64,000 nt of DNA from JBAXPV01 sp037132075 (GTDB taxonomy: Bacteria; Bacteroidota; Bacteroidia; Bacteroidales; CAIXZF01), in NCBI GenBank assembly GCA_037132075.1, contig JBAXPV010000019.1:17394-81393 (forward strand), read 5' to 3'. This document shows positions 16,677 through 26,495 of the stretch, piece after piece. Both the position numbers and the translations under genes were made by a program. Under the pieces are notes generated by a model. The model saw only the letters and a program-made list of their open reading frames with translations. It made no database searches and had not been told where the DNA came from. The first letter of the stretch is position 1; each line of letters opens with the position of its first letter.

Positions 16677-18665
16677 CTAAAGCCCAAGTGCCTGTAAATA
16701 AGCCGGAGGGATTTGGGTCCCTAACTGACGGGCTTTGTTTACATCTTGCCGGGCCTTGTCAAGATCTTTTAAAGCATTGTAACTGTAAGATCTGTTCAGA
16801 TAATAAAAGCCGGATTGTGGTTTGAGGGCTATTGCTTTTCCAAACCAGATCAAACTCTCCTCGAATTTCCCGAGGTTCTGATAACAAACGCCGATATCAG
16901 AATGTACTTTTTCATCTTCTGGTGAATAATGCAAATATCTTTGAAAGTCTGAAATTGCATTTCCCCAATTTTTCATGACTTCGTTCGTCAAGCCGCGATT
17001 CATCCAGGCTCCTTCAAAGGTTGAGTCAATCGAAAGCGATTTGTTTAGGTAGAAAAATGCCGAGTCGTAAACGCCTCTTCTCCCATAAATGGCTCCAAGG
17101 TTTGCGTACAGCTTGTATACTTCCGACTGCTCTTTTTTGTTTTTAAGATTCAACGCCATAGCCGCTTTATAATCCAAAAAGGCCAGGGAGTCTTTTCCCA
17201 TATCGAAATAGATATTTCCGCGGTTCATCCTGGAGACGCCGTCTTTGTTGTCGAGAATCACCGCATAATTATAGTCGAGCAGGGCAAAATCCGCTTGTTT
17301 AAGTTTACGGTAGGCCGAGGCCCTGTTCGCATAAGCGGTAGGAATCTTACCGGGATATTTCTCAATAACGTCATTCCATAAACTTAGGTTCGTTGTCCAG
17401 TCTTTTGCCCGTGAATAGGTCTGAGTGCTGAAAAAGACTGTAAAAATAAGTATGAGTCCAACAACAATAGGTTGTGTTATTTTACCCTTTACCGCGTATT
17501 TCTGCGCTGCCCAGGCCGCCATAAAAAACAATCCAAAATATGGGATATAGGTAAAACGGTCAGCTTGAAAGCCCTGGCCTGCCCCTAGTATCTGTAGCAG
17601 AAACATGATATTGACGAAGAAAAACAGGCTCCCGAATACAACAGCTTTTGTCTTCCTGGCTGTAAGAAATACCAATACCGCCAAACCCGTTAAAAAGACT
17701 GGACTGAGATAATATAAAATGGGAAGACTCTGCCCGGATTTGATCGGATAAGGATAAAAGGCACTGAGCTTAAGAGGTGCAATTACTTTGATCACATAAG
17801 CGCTTAGGGAATACATACCGAAAAAGATACGATCCAAAAGACTGAATTTCTCATTGACATCAAGGGATCCCACTTGTTTCAGAATGACAAAGCCGAAAAT
17901 TCCAAAGGCGAGCGACAAGGCAAAAAATGGGATCTTTTCCCAGATCAATTTTAGTTTTAATGGCCGGTCAAAGAAGTAATCGAGTAAGAGTAAAGTTAAG
18001 GGCAAAGTCACTGCCTGGATTTTGGAAAACAGTGACAAAATGAAGAGAATCAGGGTGAAAATGAAGTATTTCTGCTTAGATTTTTCACTAAGAATGAATT
18101 TTATGTAGGTGATGATAGCTCCCAGGTAAAAAACACTAAAAAGAAGGTCTTTTCTTTCAGTGACCCAGGCAACAGTTTCTACGCGCATGGGTTGTATCCC
18201 AAAAAGCAAAGCCCCAAATGCAGCATACTTCACGGGTAAGCGCAGGAGGATCAGGATATAAAAGGCCAGGGAAGTGCATAAAAGATGCAAGAGCAGGTTG
18301 TTGAGATGAAAGGGCAGTGGGTGTAATCCAAATACCTGGTATTCCAGGGCAAAAGATAATAGGGGTATCGGAACATAAGTCCCGTTAACAGGTTTTGTGA
18401 AAAACACCTTGATGTTCTGAAAATTAAGATGAAGTATACTGGCGTTCTCGGTAACATAAACGCCGTCATCCCAGGTCTGGATAAACTCGCTTTTTAAAGT
18501 TGGCAGGAAGACCAAAAAGGTAATCACTAAAACGAAAATCAGTAGTAGAATACGGTTCTGCCAAAAGCCCTGTTTTTGCTGAATGGCTTTTCCGTGCTTC
18601 ACCGGTTTTCCTTGTTTTTGGATTGGGTTGCTCCCTTTTCGGGCTGGTGTGTTGGGTTTCATCAT
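16677..18665 (-). CDS. Polytopic membrane TPR protein (TMTC-like putative glycosyltransferase)
   Basis: A 662-residue protein. After a basic N-terminus come about ten membrane helices (residues 35-405). The first extracytoplasmic loop holds FIQTWDDGVYVTEN and later loops hold LHPLPFHLNN and GIQPMRVETVAWVTERKDL, features of GT39-like/TMTC O-mannosyltransferases. The C-terminal 240 residues are six or more TPR repeats (for example AYANRASAYRKLKQADFALL). Related bacterial proteins are annotated as TPR-containing glycosyltransferases, with substrate unknown. ATG 18665 is chosen because the frame two codons upstream begins with TTG. Confidence 0.8.
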   Translation of the reverse strand: MMKPNTPARKGSNPIQKQGKPVKHGKAIQQKQGFWQNRILLLIFVLVITFLVFLPTLKSEFIQTWDDGVYVTENASILHLNFQNIKVFFTKPVNGTYVPIPLLSFALEYQVFGLHPLPFHLNNLLLHLLCTSLAFYILILLRLPVKYAAFGALLFGIQPMRVETVAWVTERKDLLFSVFYLGAIITYIKFILSEKSKQKYFIFTLILFILSLFSKIQAVTLPLTLLLLDYFFDRPLKLKLIWEKIPFFALSLAFGIFGFVILKQVGSLDVNEKFSLLDRIFFGMYSLSAYVIKVIAPLKLSAFYPYPIKSGQSLPILYYLSPVFLTGLAVLVFLTARKTKAVVFGSLFFFVNIMFLLQILGAGQGFQADRFTYIPYFGLFFMAAWAAQKYAVKGKITQPIVVGLILIFTVFFSTQTYSRAKDWTTNLSLWNDVIEKYPGKIPTAYANRASAYRKLKQADFALLDYNYAVILDNKDGVSRMNRGNIYFDMGKDSLAFLDYKAAMALNLKNKKEQSEVYKLYANLGAIYGRRGVYDSAFFYLNKSLSIDSTFEGAWMNRGLTNEVMKNWGNAISDFQRYLHYSPEDEKVHSDIGVCYQNLGKFEESLIWFGKAIALKPQSGFYYLNRSYSYNALKDLDKARQDVNKARQLGTQIPPAYLQALGL

Positions 18666-18709
18666 GATCAAAATTTCGAAGCGCCAAATTACAAATTCCA
18701 GTGGGATAA

Positions 18710-19705
18710 TTATAAAACAAGCAGATTACATCCTCTTACATCACTATGGTCGAAGCGGCCACTGACCTCAAACCCTCCGCCAGGCAAGCATTTCCCGAGA
18801 TCCTGTGTCGCAATAAAAGAACATGAGTAAACATTGGCCAGGTCGATAATATTGATTCCCCCGCTTCTTCCTTCAGGCAGATATGCTAAGGGATCATTGG
18901 GGTCACGAATCAGTATTTTCATCCAGGGGGGGCTGTGAAAGACCCCATTCCCTTTGGAATAGGCCTGTGAGAATAGTTCTGTCATTCCGTATTCAGAAAA
19001 AATATCTTTCAACTGAAACGCTTTTCCCAATCTTTCATGTAGATCTTCACGCGTCAACTCTTCTCTGCGGCCTTTCATGCCACCGGTTTCCATCAGAATG
19101 ATGTCACCCAGGGCCTGGGGGTATTTTTCCGCCAGGTCAAGCAAAGCAAAACTCACCCCAAGTAATAAAGTTTTTTTATCCGACCCGCAGCCTTCTGTTA
19201 ATCGCGTGAGCAATAAATCATCCTGGTCCAGGTAAAATCCACTATCCGGATCTTTGGAATCATTGATAAGCCTCTCGGCCATATATACGAGTGATGAATT
19301 CTCCCTTTCCTGGTAGGAAGGCAAGAGGGCGAGTATTCTGTAATTCCTGACATCTCCAAAGAAATAGCGAAATCCTTCTGTGAAACTCTTTTCATACCAC
19401 AATGGGTCAATCACATAATGCCTCGAAGTAATTTGAGCAGTGGTCCCGCTACTCTCAAAAGCGAAAAACGGGCTTGTATCTCCTGAAATGATTTTATGGG
19501 ACTTAAAAAATTCCACAGGCAGGAAGGGGATTTTCTCTACTGAATTTACTGAGCTTGGGTTTTTTCCCAATGCCTGAACAAATTCCCTGTAGACAGGGTT
19601 ATTCGCATATTGAAAAGCAAAGATCTCCAGGGCAGTTTCTTCAAAATGACGTTCCGTTTTAATGGTAAAAACAGAATTGTAGTCTGGTGGATTTTTTATC
19701 GTCAT
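18710..19705 (-). CDS. LuxE/PaaK-like acyl-protein synthetase family protein
   Basis: A 331-residue adenylate-forming-like protein. An N-terminal helical part (IFAFQYANNPVYREFVQALG) is followed by IPFLPVEFFKSHKI and the nucleotide-binding loop FESSGTTAQITSRHYV, then METGGMKGRREELTREDLHE and SEYGMTELFSQAY, the standard LuxE-like series. It would activate an acyl group for transfer to an acceptor. In Bacteroidota these genes often sit near surface polysaccharide genes. Neighbours here give no further clue. Confidence 0.82.
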   Translation of the reverse strand: MTIKNPPDYNSVFTIKTERHFEETALEIFAFQYANNPVYREFVQALGKNPSSVNSVEKIPFLPVEFFKSHKIISGDTSPFFAFESSGTTAQITSRHYVIDPLWYEKSFTEGFRYFFGDVRNYRILALLPSYQERENSSLVYMAERLINDSKDPDSGFYLDQDDLLLTRLTEGCGSDKKTLLLGVSFALLDLAEKYPQALGDIILMETGGMKGRREELTREDLHERLGKAFQLKDIFSEYGMTELFSQAYSKGNGVFHSPPWMKILIRDPNDPLAYLPEGRSGGINIIDLANVYSCSFIATQDLGKCLPGGGFEVSGRFDHSDVRGCNLLVL

Positions 19706-19773
19706 GTTAAACCTGGTAATTTTGTAATTTTATGGCGGTTTATTCGTTAAAGGAATAGCCTACAAAGATACTT

Positions 19774-20286
19774 ATGAAATACGGCAGCCTACTTCTTATT
19801 TGCATTTTCTTTCTATTTTCATTCCTGACATTTTCGTGCAAGAAAAAGGAAGTGTATTCGAATGTTCCTGCGATTAAATTTGTGAGCTTTAATAAGATTT
19901 CAAACGGAACCACCATTGATAATAAAGGATTGTTCAGGATTTCCTTTACCGATGGTGATGGCAATATCGGTCTATCAGATCAGGATACTTTTCCTCCATT
20001 CAACCTGGGCAGTCAATGGTATTATAATTTCTTTATAAATTATTATGAAAAGCGTAATGGCATCCTGACAAAAATTGACCTGCCATTCACGCTGAATGCC
20101 CGTATCCCGACTATCGTCGGGAGTGGCCCTAATAAACCTACCAATGGTGAAATCGAAATAGAGCTTTATATCAATAACCCGAACTCGACCTTTGATACCA
20201 TTGTTTTCGAAGGCAGCATCTGTGATCGTGACAGGCAACTAAGTAATGTGGTTCGCTCAGGTGAGATCATTATAAAAAAACAATAA
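19774..20286 (+). CDS. Putative lipoprotein of unknown function
   Basis: A 170-residue protein with a lipoprotein signal: hydrophobic stretch, FLTFSC with the lipobox Cys near residue 22, then KKKE. The mature part is beta-rich (FRISFTDGDGNIGLSD and ELYINNPNSTFDTIVFEGSI) and has the DGDGNIG segment common in Bacteroidota surface lipoproteins. It ends 57 bases upstream of mrdA and diverges from the LuxE-like gene. No function can be assigned. Confidence 0.75.
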   Translation: MKYGSLLLICIFFLFSFLTFSCKKKEVYSNVPAIKFVSFNKISNGTTIDNKGLFRISFTDGDGNIGLSDQDTFPPFNLGSQWYYNFFINYYEKRNGILTKIDLPFTLNARIPTIVGSGPNKPTNGEIEIELYINNPNSTFDTIVFEGSICDRDRQLSNVVRSGEIIIKKQ

Positions 20287-20343
20287 AATTTGGTGGGAAA
20301 GCTTTATTTTTACCGCTGATTCCATTCCCCAATCCGAATTTTT

Positions 20344-22164
20344 ATGCAGAACGCTTACTCGAAGCGGAAATATGTCGTTTCGGCAATATTTGTGGTTACC
20401 GCTGTACTCTTCGTTTTGCGTTTATTTTGGATGCAGGTTGTTGACACCTCTTATCTTCTGTCTTCTCAAAATAATGTGCTTCGGCAAATCACACAATTCC
20501 CGGCCAGGGGATTAATTTATGACCGCACTGGCAAACTGATGGTATACAATGAGGCAACTTATGACCTCATGGTCATCCCAAATCAGATAAAAACGCTTGA
20601 TACGAATGAGTTGTGCGGACTCATCGGCATTAGCCTTCCTGAATTTCGAGATCGTATTTTTAGAATCAGAACCTATTCGATGTACAGGCCTTCTGTTTTT
20701 GAAAAGCAGATCTCAAAAGAGGCATATGGGTATCTTGAAGAAAAACTTTATAAATATCCCGGTTTTTATGTTCAGCCCAGGACCCTGAGAAAATATGTGG
20801 CTCCGGTTGCCGCTCATACCATGGGTTATGTTGGGGAAGTAAGTCCGGCTATCTGTGAAAAAGATCTCTATTACAAATCGGGTGACTATATCGGGATCAG
20901 TGGTATCGAGAAATCGTATGAACCAGAGCTACGCGGGGTGAAAGGATCACGGATTATCATGGTTGATGTTCATAACCGTGAAAAAGGAAGCTTCAGGGAA
21001 GGTGCATTCGACACTGTTGCTGTAATGGGAAAAAGCCTTTATACCAGTATCGACCTTGATTTACAGGAATATGGCGAACTTCTTATGAAAAATAAAATGG
21101 GAAGTATCGTTGCTATTGAACCAGCTACCGGTGAGATCCTTGCCATTGTCTCCAGTCCGACTTATGACCCAAACCTATTGGTAGGTCGAATGCGAAGCAA
21201 CAATTACAGTATCCTTGCGAAGGACAGCCTTAAGCCATTATTTAACCGTGCCATGCAAGCACAATATCCACCAGGATCTACTTTTAAGCTTGTTCATGCC
21301 CTTATAGGCTTCCAGGAAGGCGTCCTGAACCTTAATACACGTTATCCTTGTGCAAGGGGATATAATGGCGGTGGTTTGCATGTGGGTTGTCACGATCATG
21401 CGTCTCCGCTGGATCTTATCCAGTCAATTTCTCAGTCATGCAATGCCTATTATTGTAATGTTTTCAGGACCGTTCTCGACAACAATAGGTTCCCAAATCA
21501 ATGTGAAGGTTATCGCGTGTGGCGGAATTATGTGACCAGTTTTGGTTTTGGGAGCAAATTCAACTCAGATCTGCCTAATGAGATTTCCGGGTTCATCCCG
21601 AAAAACGAGTATTTTGATAAGTACTTTGGGAAAAATCGCTGGAAATTTTTAACGATCATCTCTCTTTCAATTGGGCAGGGAGAAATTCTAACGACTCCTG
21701 TTCAGCTGGCTAACCTGGCAGCAGTCATGGCAAACAGAGGATATTATATAACACCTCACGTATTACGTGCTTTTGGAAATCCAAAAAGCCTGGAGCATAG
21801 ATTTGTCGAAAAGCACCCGGTGCCTATTGATAAAAATAATTTTGAAATGGTTGTGGAAGGGATGTTTCAATGTGTAGAAAACGGAACCGCTCATGCCTAT
21901 AAAATGGATTCTATCACCATGTGTGGAAAGACAGGTACTGCCCAGAATCCTCATGGCAAAGACCATTCCATTTTTATTGCTTTTGCACCTAAGGATAACC
22001 CACGAATTTCGATATCAGTAGTCATCGAAAATGCAGGATTTGGAGCTACCTGGGCAGCCCCAATTGCAGCCTTGATGATTGAGAAATATTTAACGCGAAA
22101 GGTCAAACGCAAAGAAGTTGAAGACAGAATGATTAACGGTAAAGTAGGATTAGTAAGCAAGTGA
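20344..22164 (+). CDS. mrdA: Penicillin-binding protein 2 (transpeptidase of the elongasome)
   Basis: A 606-residue class B PBP. One N-terminal membrane helix is followed by a dimerization domain (PARGLIYDRTGKLMVYNEAT) and the transpeptidase domain. The active-site SxxK is STFK within PPGSTFKLVHA, SxN appears as SCN in ISQSCNAYYC, and KTG as CGKTGTAQNP. It crosslinks peptidoglycan during rod elongation. It overlaps rodA by 4 bases (GTGA), the classical mrdA-mrdB coupling. The usual upstream mreCD genes are replaced here by a lipoprotein gene. Confidence 0.94.
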   Translation: MQNAYSKRKYVVSAIFVVTAVLFVLRLFWMQVVDTSYLLSSQNNVLRQITQFPARGLIYDRTGKLMVYNEATYDLMVIPNQIKTLDTNELCGLIGISLPEFRDRIFRIRTYSMYRPSVFEKQISKEAYGYLEEKLYKYPGFYVQPRTLRKYVAPVAAHTMGYVGEVSPAICEKDLYYKSGDYIGISGIEKSYEPELRGVKGSRIIMVDVHNREKGSFREGAFDTVAVMGKSLYTSIDLDLQEYGELLMKNKMGSIVAIEPATGEILAIVSSPTYDPNLLVGRMRSNNYSILAKDSLKPLFNRAMQAQYPPGSTFKLVHALIGFQEGVLNLNTRYPCARGYNGGGLHVGCHDHASPLDLIQSISQSCNAYYCNVFRTVLDNNRFPNQCEGYRVWRNYVTSFGFGSKFNSDLPNEISGFIPKNEYFDKYFGKNRWKFLTIISLSIGQGEILTTPVQLANLAAVMANRGYYITPHVLRAFGNPKSLEHRFVEKHPVPIDKNNFEMVVEGMFQCVENGTAHAYKMDSITMCGKTGTAQNPHGKDHSIFIAFAPKDNPRISISVVIENAGFGATWAAPIAALMIEKYLTRKVKRKEVEDRMINGKVGLVSK

Positions 22165-23420
22165 GAGAAGAAAAGGGTATATTTAAGAATATTGACTGGG
22201 TCATGGTGTTGATTTACATGGCCCTGGTAGGCATTGGCCTTGCGAACATCTATTCTGCAATTTATAATGAGGCACGGCCAAGTTTATTGGACTTCTCAAT
22301 GCGCTATGGCAAGCAACTGATATGGATTGCTTCAGCCTTTGCCATCGCCATCTTTCTGCTGTTTCTTGACCCAAAAGTTTTTCCTGCCTTTTCTTTTGTC
22401 TTCTATGCTGGCTGCGTGTTGTTATTAATCGCCGTGCTTGTCATGGGGAAAACCATACAGGGATCAAAATCATGGATCGATTTGGGAGGCTTTGACTTGC
22501 AGCCCTCTGAATTTGCCAAGATAGCGGCGGCACTGGGCGTGGCGAGATACCTTTCGACCTTGGGTATCCGGATGGATGAGATGCGGACCAAAGTTATTAC
22601 AACATTGATCATCGGGTTTCCCGCTATCCTGATCCTCTTGCAGGATGATACCGGATCAGCTCTGGTATTCGGTGCTTTCATCTTTGTCCTTTACAGGGAA
22701 GGCCTTTCAGGCCTGGTACTTATCATACTCGGGATCGTCATCGTTTTATTCATCCTGGCGTTGATGGTTAACAAATGGATCATTATTGGGATTCTTCTTT
22801 TCCTTGGGGCTTTTTGGTTCTTTATGATCAAAAAGAACCGGAAAGATATTTTGTCACTTGCAGGCCTCTTGCTCTTGGTAATCGGGTTTGTCTTCTCTGT
22901 AGACTATGCTTTTCATAACATCCTGGAAGATCATCAGCGTCAGAGGATCGATGTACTGATTGGCAAGGAAACCAACCTCAAAGGAGCCGGATATAATGTC
23001 AACCAGTCAAAAATTGCCATTGGTTCAGGAAGAATTTTTGGGAAGGGATATCTACAGGGAACACAGACAAAATATAATTTCGTCCCTGAACAAAGTACTG
23101 ATTTTATCTATTGCACCGTTGGAGAAGAATGGGGATTTGTCGGATCCGTCACGGTTATTGGTCTTTTCGTTGCGCTGATTCTGCGGATTCTTAACTCTGC
23201 TGAACGACAGCGTTCCCATTTTGCGCGAATCTATGGCTATGGTGTGGCTTCAATCCTGTTTATGCACTTTATGGTGAACATCGGGATGACATTAGGTCTT
23301 GCGCCTATTATAGGGATCCCATTGCCTTTTATCAGCTATGGGGGGTCATCGTTATGGGCTTTTACCATCCTGCTCTTTATTTATGTAAGGATGGATGCAC
23401 ATCGGCTGCAGCTTTTGTAA
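22161..23420 (+). CDS. rodA: Rod shape-determining protein RodA (SEDS glycosyltransferase)
   Basis: A 419-residue polytopic SEDS protein. Key segments are SWIDLGGFDLQPSEFAKI, QSKIAIGSGRIFGKGYLQGT, FVPEQSTDFIYCTVGEEWGF and the C-terminal PLPFISYGGSSLWAF, all standard for RodA. It polymerizes lipid II glycan strands with PBP2. The start codon is GTG, overlapping the mrdA stop. There is a longer than usual membrane insert around residues 190-245. Confidence 0.94.
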   Translation: MREEKGIFKNIDWVMVLIYMALVGIGLANIYSAIYNEARPSLLDFSMRYGKQLIWIASAFAIAIFLLFLDPKVFPAFSFVFYAGCVLLLIAVLVMGKTIQGSKSWIDLGGFDLQPSEFAKIAAALGVARYLSTLGIRMDEMRTKVITTLIIGFPAILILLQDDTGSALVFGAFIFVLYREGLSGLVLIILGIVIVLFILALMVNKWIIIGILLFLGAFWFFMIKKNRKDILSLAGLLLLVIGFVFSVDYAFHNILEDHQRQRIDVLIGKETNLKGAGYNVNQSKIAIGSGRIFGKGYLQGTQTKYNFVPEQSTDFIYCTVGEEWGFVGSVTVIGLFVALILRILNSAERQRSHFARIYGYGVASILFMHFMVNIGMTLGLAPIIGIPLPFISYGGSSLWAFTILLFIYVRMDAHRLQLL

Positions 23421-23470
23421 GCCCACCCTGCCCTCCCTAATTCGGGAAGGATTTAGGTGGGGCATAAAAA

Positions 23471-23498
23471 AAGGGATCTCAAATGTGAGACCCCTCTT
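23471..23498. terminator. Bidirectional terminator between rodA and the foldase gene
   Basis: A hairpin with arms GGGATCTCA and TGAGACCC (about 23473-23493, one bulge), with A-rich sequence before and T-rich sequence after, sits between the convergent rodA and SurA/PpiD-like genes. It could stop transcription from both sides. Confidence 0.65.
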
Positions 23499-23519
23499 TC
23501 TTTTCGCCTAAAATATCTT

Positions 23520-25640
23520 CTAGTAGAACTTTACCCTGTTGTCAACAAGTTTAGCCATCTTTTCAAGTGTCTGGTAAGCCTGTCCTGCAACCCTGTTGGT
23601 AAATCCAAAACTGACCTGGCGCTGAAACATGGTATAATCTTTTGTTTCAGGAGCTTCTTTGATAGAATCTAACATCACCACATATACTGCATTGTTTCCT
23701 TTAACAGGGGCAGAAATGCCTTTTAGCTTCATATTTGAGATGGTTCCGAGAACTTCTGGCTCTGGACCAAATTTAGGCAGGTTGCCGGAGAAAAATACTA
23801 CATCTGCAATGGTGTCAACCTTTGAAGTGATCTTGGTGGCAAGCTGATATAAGTCGGTAGTGCCGGATTGTTTCATTTTTTCAATCAGCTTTTCAGACTT
23901 TTTATCGCGACGAACCAATGGTTCGATCTGTTTCTTGAGTTGGTCTAAAGGTGGGATTCCTTTGTCGCGAAGTTCACGTACTGCGGCAACAACATAAGAA
24001 CCTTCAATCTCGAATACGGAACTCACACTCTCTTTTTTGGTCTCATCATTAAATGCCCACTGAACAACATTACGTGCACCGGCTAATCCGGGAAGACTGT
24101 TGTCCATTGCATGAAGATAATCGGCAACTCTCTTATTCAGAGCCTTTGCCTGGCATGTTTTCTCAAAAGCTTCAAGGGTAGTATTGTCACCGGCAAATTC
24201 GCTGGCTTTGGCATAAATGTCCTGAATTGTCTTTCCTGAAGGCTCGATACGGCGATCCAGGATCGCAACTTTTACTTTTTTCACAGCAGCTTTCTTGTCG
24301 GCAATCTGAATCAGGTGAAAGCCGAAGACAGTCTCCACAAGTTTGATTTCGCCAACATTGCCTTTTACGCATGCTTCATTGAAAGGGCTAACCATGGACC
24401 CATCAGTAAACCAACCCAAATCGCCGCCTTTGGCTTTGTTAGAGTTGTCGTCACTCAGACTTGCTGCAATGGCAGGAAATTGTGCGGCGTTCTTTTTCAA
24501 AATGACCATAAGGCTGTCAGCCATTTTTTGGGCTTTTTCTTTGGTACGGGTGATTTTTTGATCACCGACAGCAGAGCCTGCGAACGAAATGAGGATATGG
24601 CTTGCCTTCATTGAGTCCGGACGCATCTGAACATCCAGCAATTTGGCCATTGAATATTTGTTATTCTCAATAAAAGGAGGAATGAAAGTGCCAACAGCTG
24701 AGTTGAACATGGCAGAATCAATCCGGGGCAGCAGGACATGAGCCTTTTTCCAGGTACTGTCATATTTTGTGTCGGAATTGGCATTCACATAATTCGGGAC
24801 ATCGGTAGACTGGGAAAATTCCTGGTAAATTTTGGCTACATCCTCGGCGATTTGTTTGCGGTCAGTTTCAGAAGGCAGAAGTTCGAAAAGGACATAGTCC
24901 ATGTCGCGACTAGCTTCCTGGTCATACTGATTTTTGTTCTCATCATAATATTTCTGATAGTCAGCATCTGTCAATGTGATCGTCTTGTCATCAACAGTCT
25001 GGTAAGGAGCTGCAACCATGCGAACGTTATATCGGCGGTTCTTCTCAACATAATCCCTTTGAAGGAAAGCTTTTGGCATATAATATGCCTTACCAAGCAA
25101 GTTGTTGTATTTGGTATTCAGACGATCTTCTTTGATGGCTTTTTCAAGCATCAGCCAGTTTTTCTTCTGAGCAGGCTCAACCTGGTCGAGTTGTTTCAGA
25201 AAATTCACGACAAGTTGCGGATTGTATTGTTTGGTATTGGGATCCTGGAAATACTGAAGGATGTATTGGTGAGGATTCTTTCCCTGAACAAGGTCAAATA
25301 ATTCATCCGTGGAAACAGCAACACCCAGATTATCATATTGTTTTCCAAGGACAAGATCCCGGACCATTTGGTTCCAGGTCTGTTGCCTTACATTAAAGAC
25401 TTCATCAGAAGTGAGTTTGTCTTTTTTGTCTCTTTGTTTTGTATTCTCAATCTGCTCATCCACTTTCTGTGCAAAGTCAACATACGGAATATTCTCCCCG
25501 GCAACTTCTCCTACATAATTTACTTGTTTGCCACGCTTCCCGGGTTTCAAAAAATCCCCAAGGACAAAAGCAGCGAGCGCAATACCAATGATGATGATAA
25601 TGAGTCCTGAACGCTTACGAATCTTACCAATAATGGCCAT
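23520..25640 (-). CDS. SurA/PpiD-type periplasmic peptidyl-prolyl isomerase
   Basis: A 706-residue protein anchored by one N-terminal membrane helix (LIIIIIGIALAAFVLGDFLK). A SurA_N-like chaperone region follows (about 45-240), then a parvulin domain around residues 345-460 (KASHILISF, KAKGGDLGWFTDGSMVSPFN, VETVFGFHLIQI) and a long C-terminal helical part. It assists folding of exported outer membrane proteins. ATG 25640 is preferred because a well-formed promoter lies between it and the more upstream possible start at 25709. Confidence 0.88.
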   Translation of the reverse strand: MAIIGKIRKRSGLIIIIIGIALAAFVLGDFLKPGKRGKQVNYVGEVAGENIPYVDFAQKVDEQIENTKQRDKKDKLTSDEVFNVRQQTWNQMVRDLVLGKQYDNLGVAVSTDELFDLVQGKNPHQYILQYFQDPNTKQYNPQLVVNFLKQLDQVEPAQKKNWLMLEKAIKEDRLNTKYNNLLGKAYYMPKAFLQRDYVEKNRRYNVRMVAAPYQTVDDKTITLTDADYQKYYDENKNQYDQEASRDMDYVLFELLPSETDRKQIAEDVAKIYQEFSQSTDVPNYVNANSDTKYDSTWKKAHVLLPRIDSAMFNSAVGTFIPPFIENNKYSMAKLLDVQMRPDSMKASHILISFAGSAVGDQKITRTKEKAQKMADSLMVILKKNAAQFPAIAASLSDDNSNKAKGGDLGWFTDGSMVSPFNEACVKGNVGEIKLVETVFGFHLIQIADKKAAVKKVKVAILDRRIEPSGKTIQDIYAKASEFAGDNTTLEAFEKTCQAKALNKRVADYLHAMDNSLPGLAGARNVVQWAFNDETKKESVSSVFEIEGSYVVAAVRELRDKGIPPLDQLKKQIEPLVRRDKKSEKLIEKMKQSGTTDLYQLATKITSKVDTIADVVFFSGNLPKFGPEPEVLGTISNMKLKGISAPVKGNNAVYVVMLDSIKEAPETKDYTMFQRQVSFGFTNRVAGQAYQTLEKMAKLVDNRVKFY

Positions 25641-25678
25641 CTTATCTATATTAATTAGAGGTTTTCGAAAAAAGTCTG

Positions 25679-25710
25679 CAAACGTACGGAGAATTTTTGA
25701 CCTATACAAA
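25679..25710 (-). promoter_or_regulatory. Promoter of the SurA/PpiD-like gene
   Basis: On the minus strand, TTTG (25710-25707), 20 nt, then TACGTTTG (25686-25679) matches the Bacteroidota TTTG-N19-21-TAnnTTTG promoter closely. Transcription would start near 25672, about 30 nt before the chosen ATG. Confidence 0.65.
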
Positions 25711-25817
25711 TTTCTGTTATTAGGTCTGATTTAGTGGTGATTGCGGCTTGACAATTGCCCCTTTACAACAAGAGGCTGATTTTTTTCTTTCCTTTGTATG
25801 AAACTCACAGCCCTGCC

Positions 25818-26495
25818 ATGCCCGTTTTCTGCCTTCCAAGCGAGCTCATTTTCCCGGACCCAGCCCTTGCAGAACCTGATGGCCTGATTGCCATTGGTGG
25901 AGACCTCAGTGCGGAGCGACTGTTACTCGGCTACCAATATGGGATCTTTCCCTGGTTTTCCCGGAGAGACCCGATTATGTGGTGGTCTCCTGATCCACGT
26001 TTTGTGCTGTTTCCGGAGAATTTCAAAGTGTCAGCCAGCCTGTCAGCTCTTGTCCGCAAAGGGAAATACCGCGTCACCTTCGATACTGATTTTGCCAATG
26101 TTATCAAGCATTGTGCCGACGTAAAAAGGACTCATGAAACGGGAACCTGGATCACAGCCGACATGAAAAAGGCCTACATAAACCTTCATCACCTGGGCTT
26201 TGCACATAGCGTAGAGACCTGGCAAGAGGATAGACTGGTCGGTGGATTATATGGCATCTCACTCGGGAAAGCCTTTTTTGGGGAATCGATGTTTCATACA
26301 GCAACTGATGCATCAAAAGTGGCTTTATTCCATCTTGTTCAGCAACTAAAAACCTGGAAATTTGATTTTATCGACAGCCAGCTTCGCACAGAACACCTGG
26401 TTCGACTGGGTGCTGAAGAGATACCACGGGAAAAATATCTGAATTTACTTGACGAAGCATTGTTAAGCGAGACACTTAGGGGCAAATGGACCTGA
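25818..26495 (+). CDS. aat: Leucyl/phenylalanyl-tRNA--protein transferase
   Basis: A 225-residue GNAT-fold protein of normal family length that adds Leu or Phe to N-terminal Arg/Lys of proteins for N-degron turnover. Family signatures are FPDPALAEPDGLIAIGGDLS, GIFPWFSRRDPIMWWSPDPR, the YRVTFDTDFANVIKHCA region, and GGLYGISLGKAFFGESMFH. ATG 25818 begins MPVFCLPSELIFPDP, which suits the family N-terminus better than the longer upstream frame. It converges with the ABC ATPase gene, with their ends abutting. Confidence 0.94.
   Translation: MPVFCLPSELIFPDPALAEPDGLIAIGGDLSAERLLLGYQYGIFPWFSRRDPIMWWSPDPRFVLFPENFKVSASLSALVRKGKYRVTFDTDFANVIKHCADVKRTHETGTWITADMKKAYINLHHLGFAHSVETWQEDRLVGGLYGISLGKAFFGESMFHTATDASKVALFHLVQQLKTWKFDFIDSQLRTEHLVRLGAEEIPREKYLNLLDEALLSETLRGKWT

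Noticed and set aside
24738..25301. Long plus-strand frame of 187 codons inside the foldase gene
   Set aside because: It is antisense to a well-supported SurA/PpiD-type gene and shows no homology.
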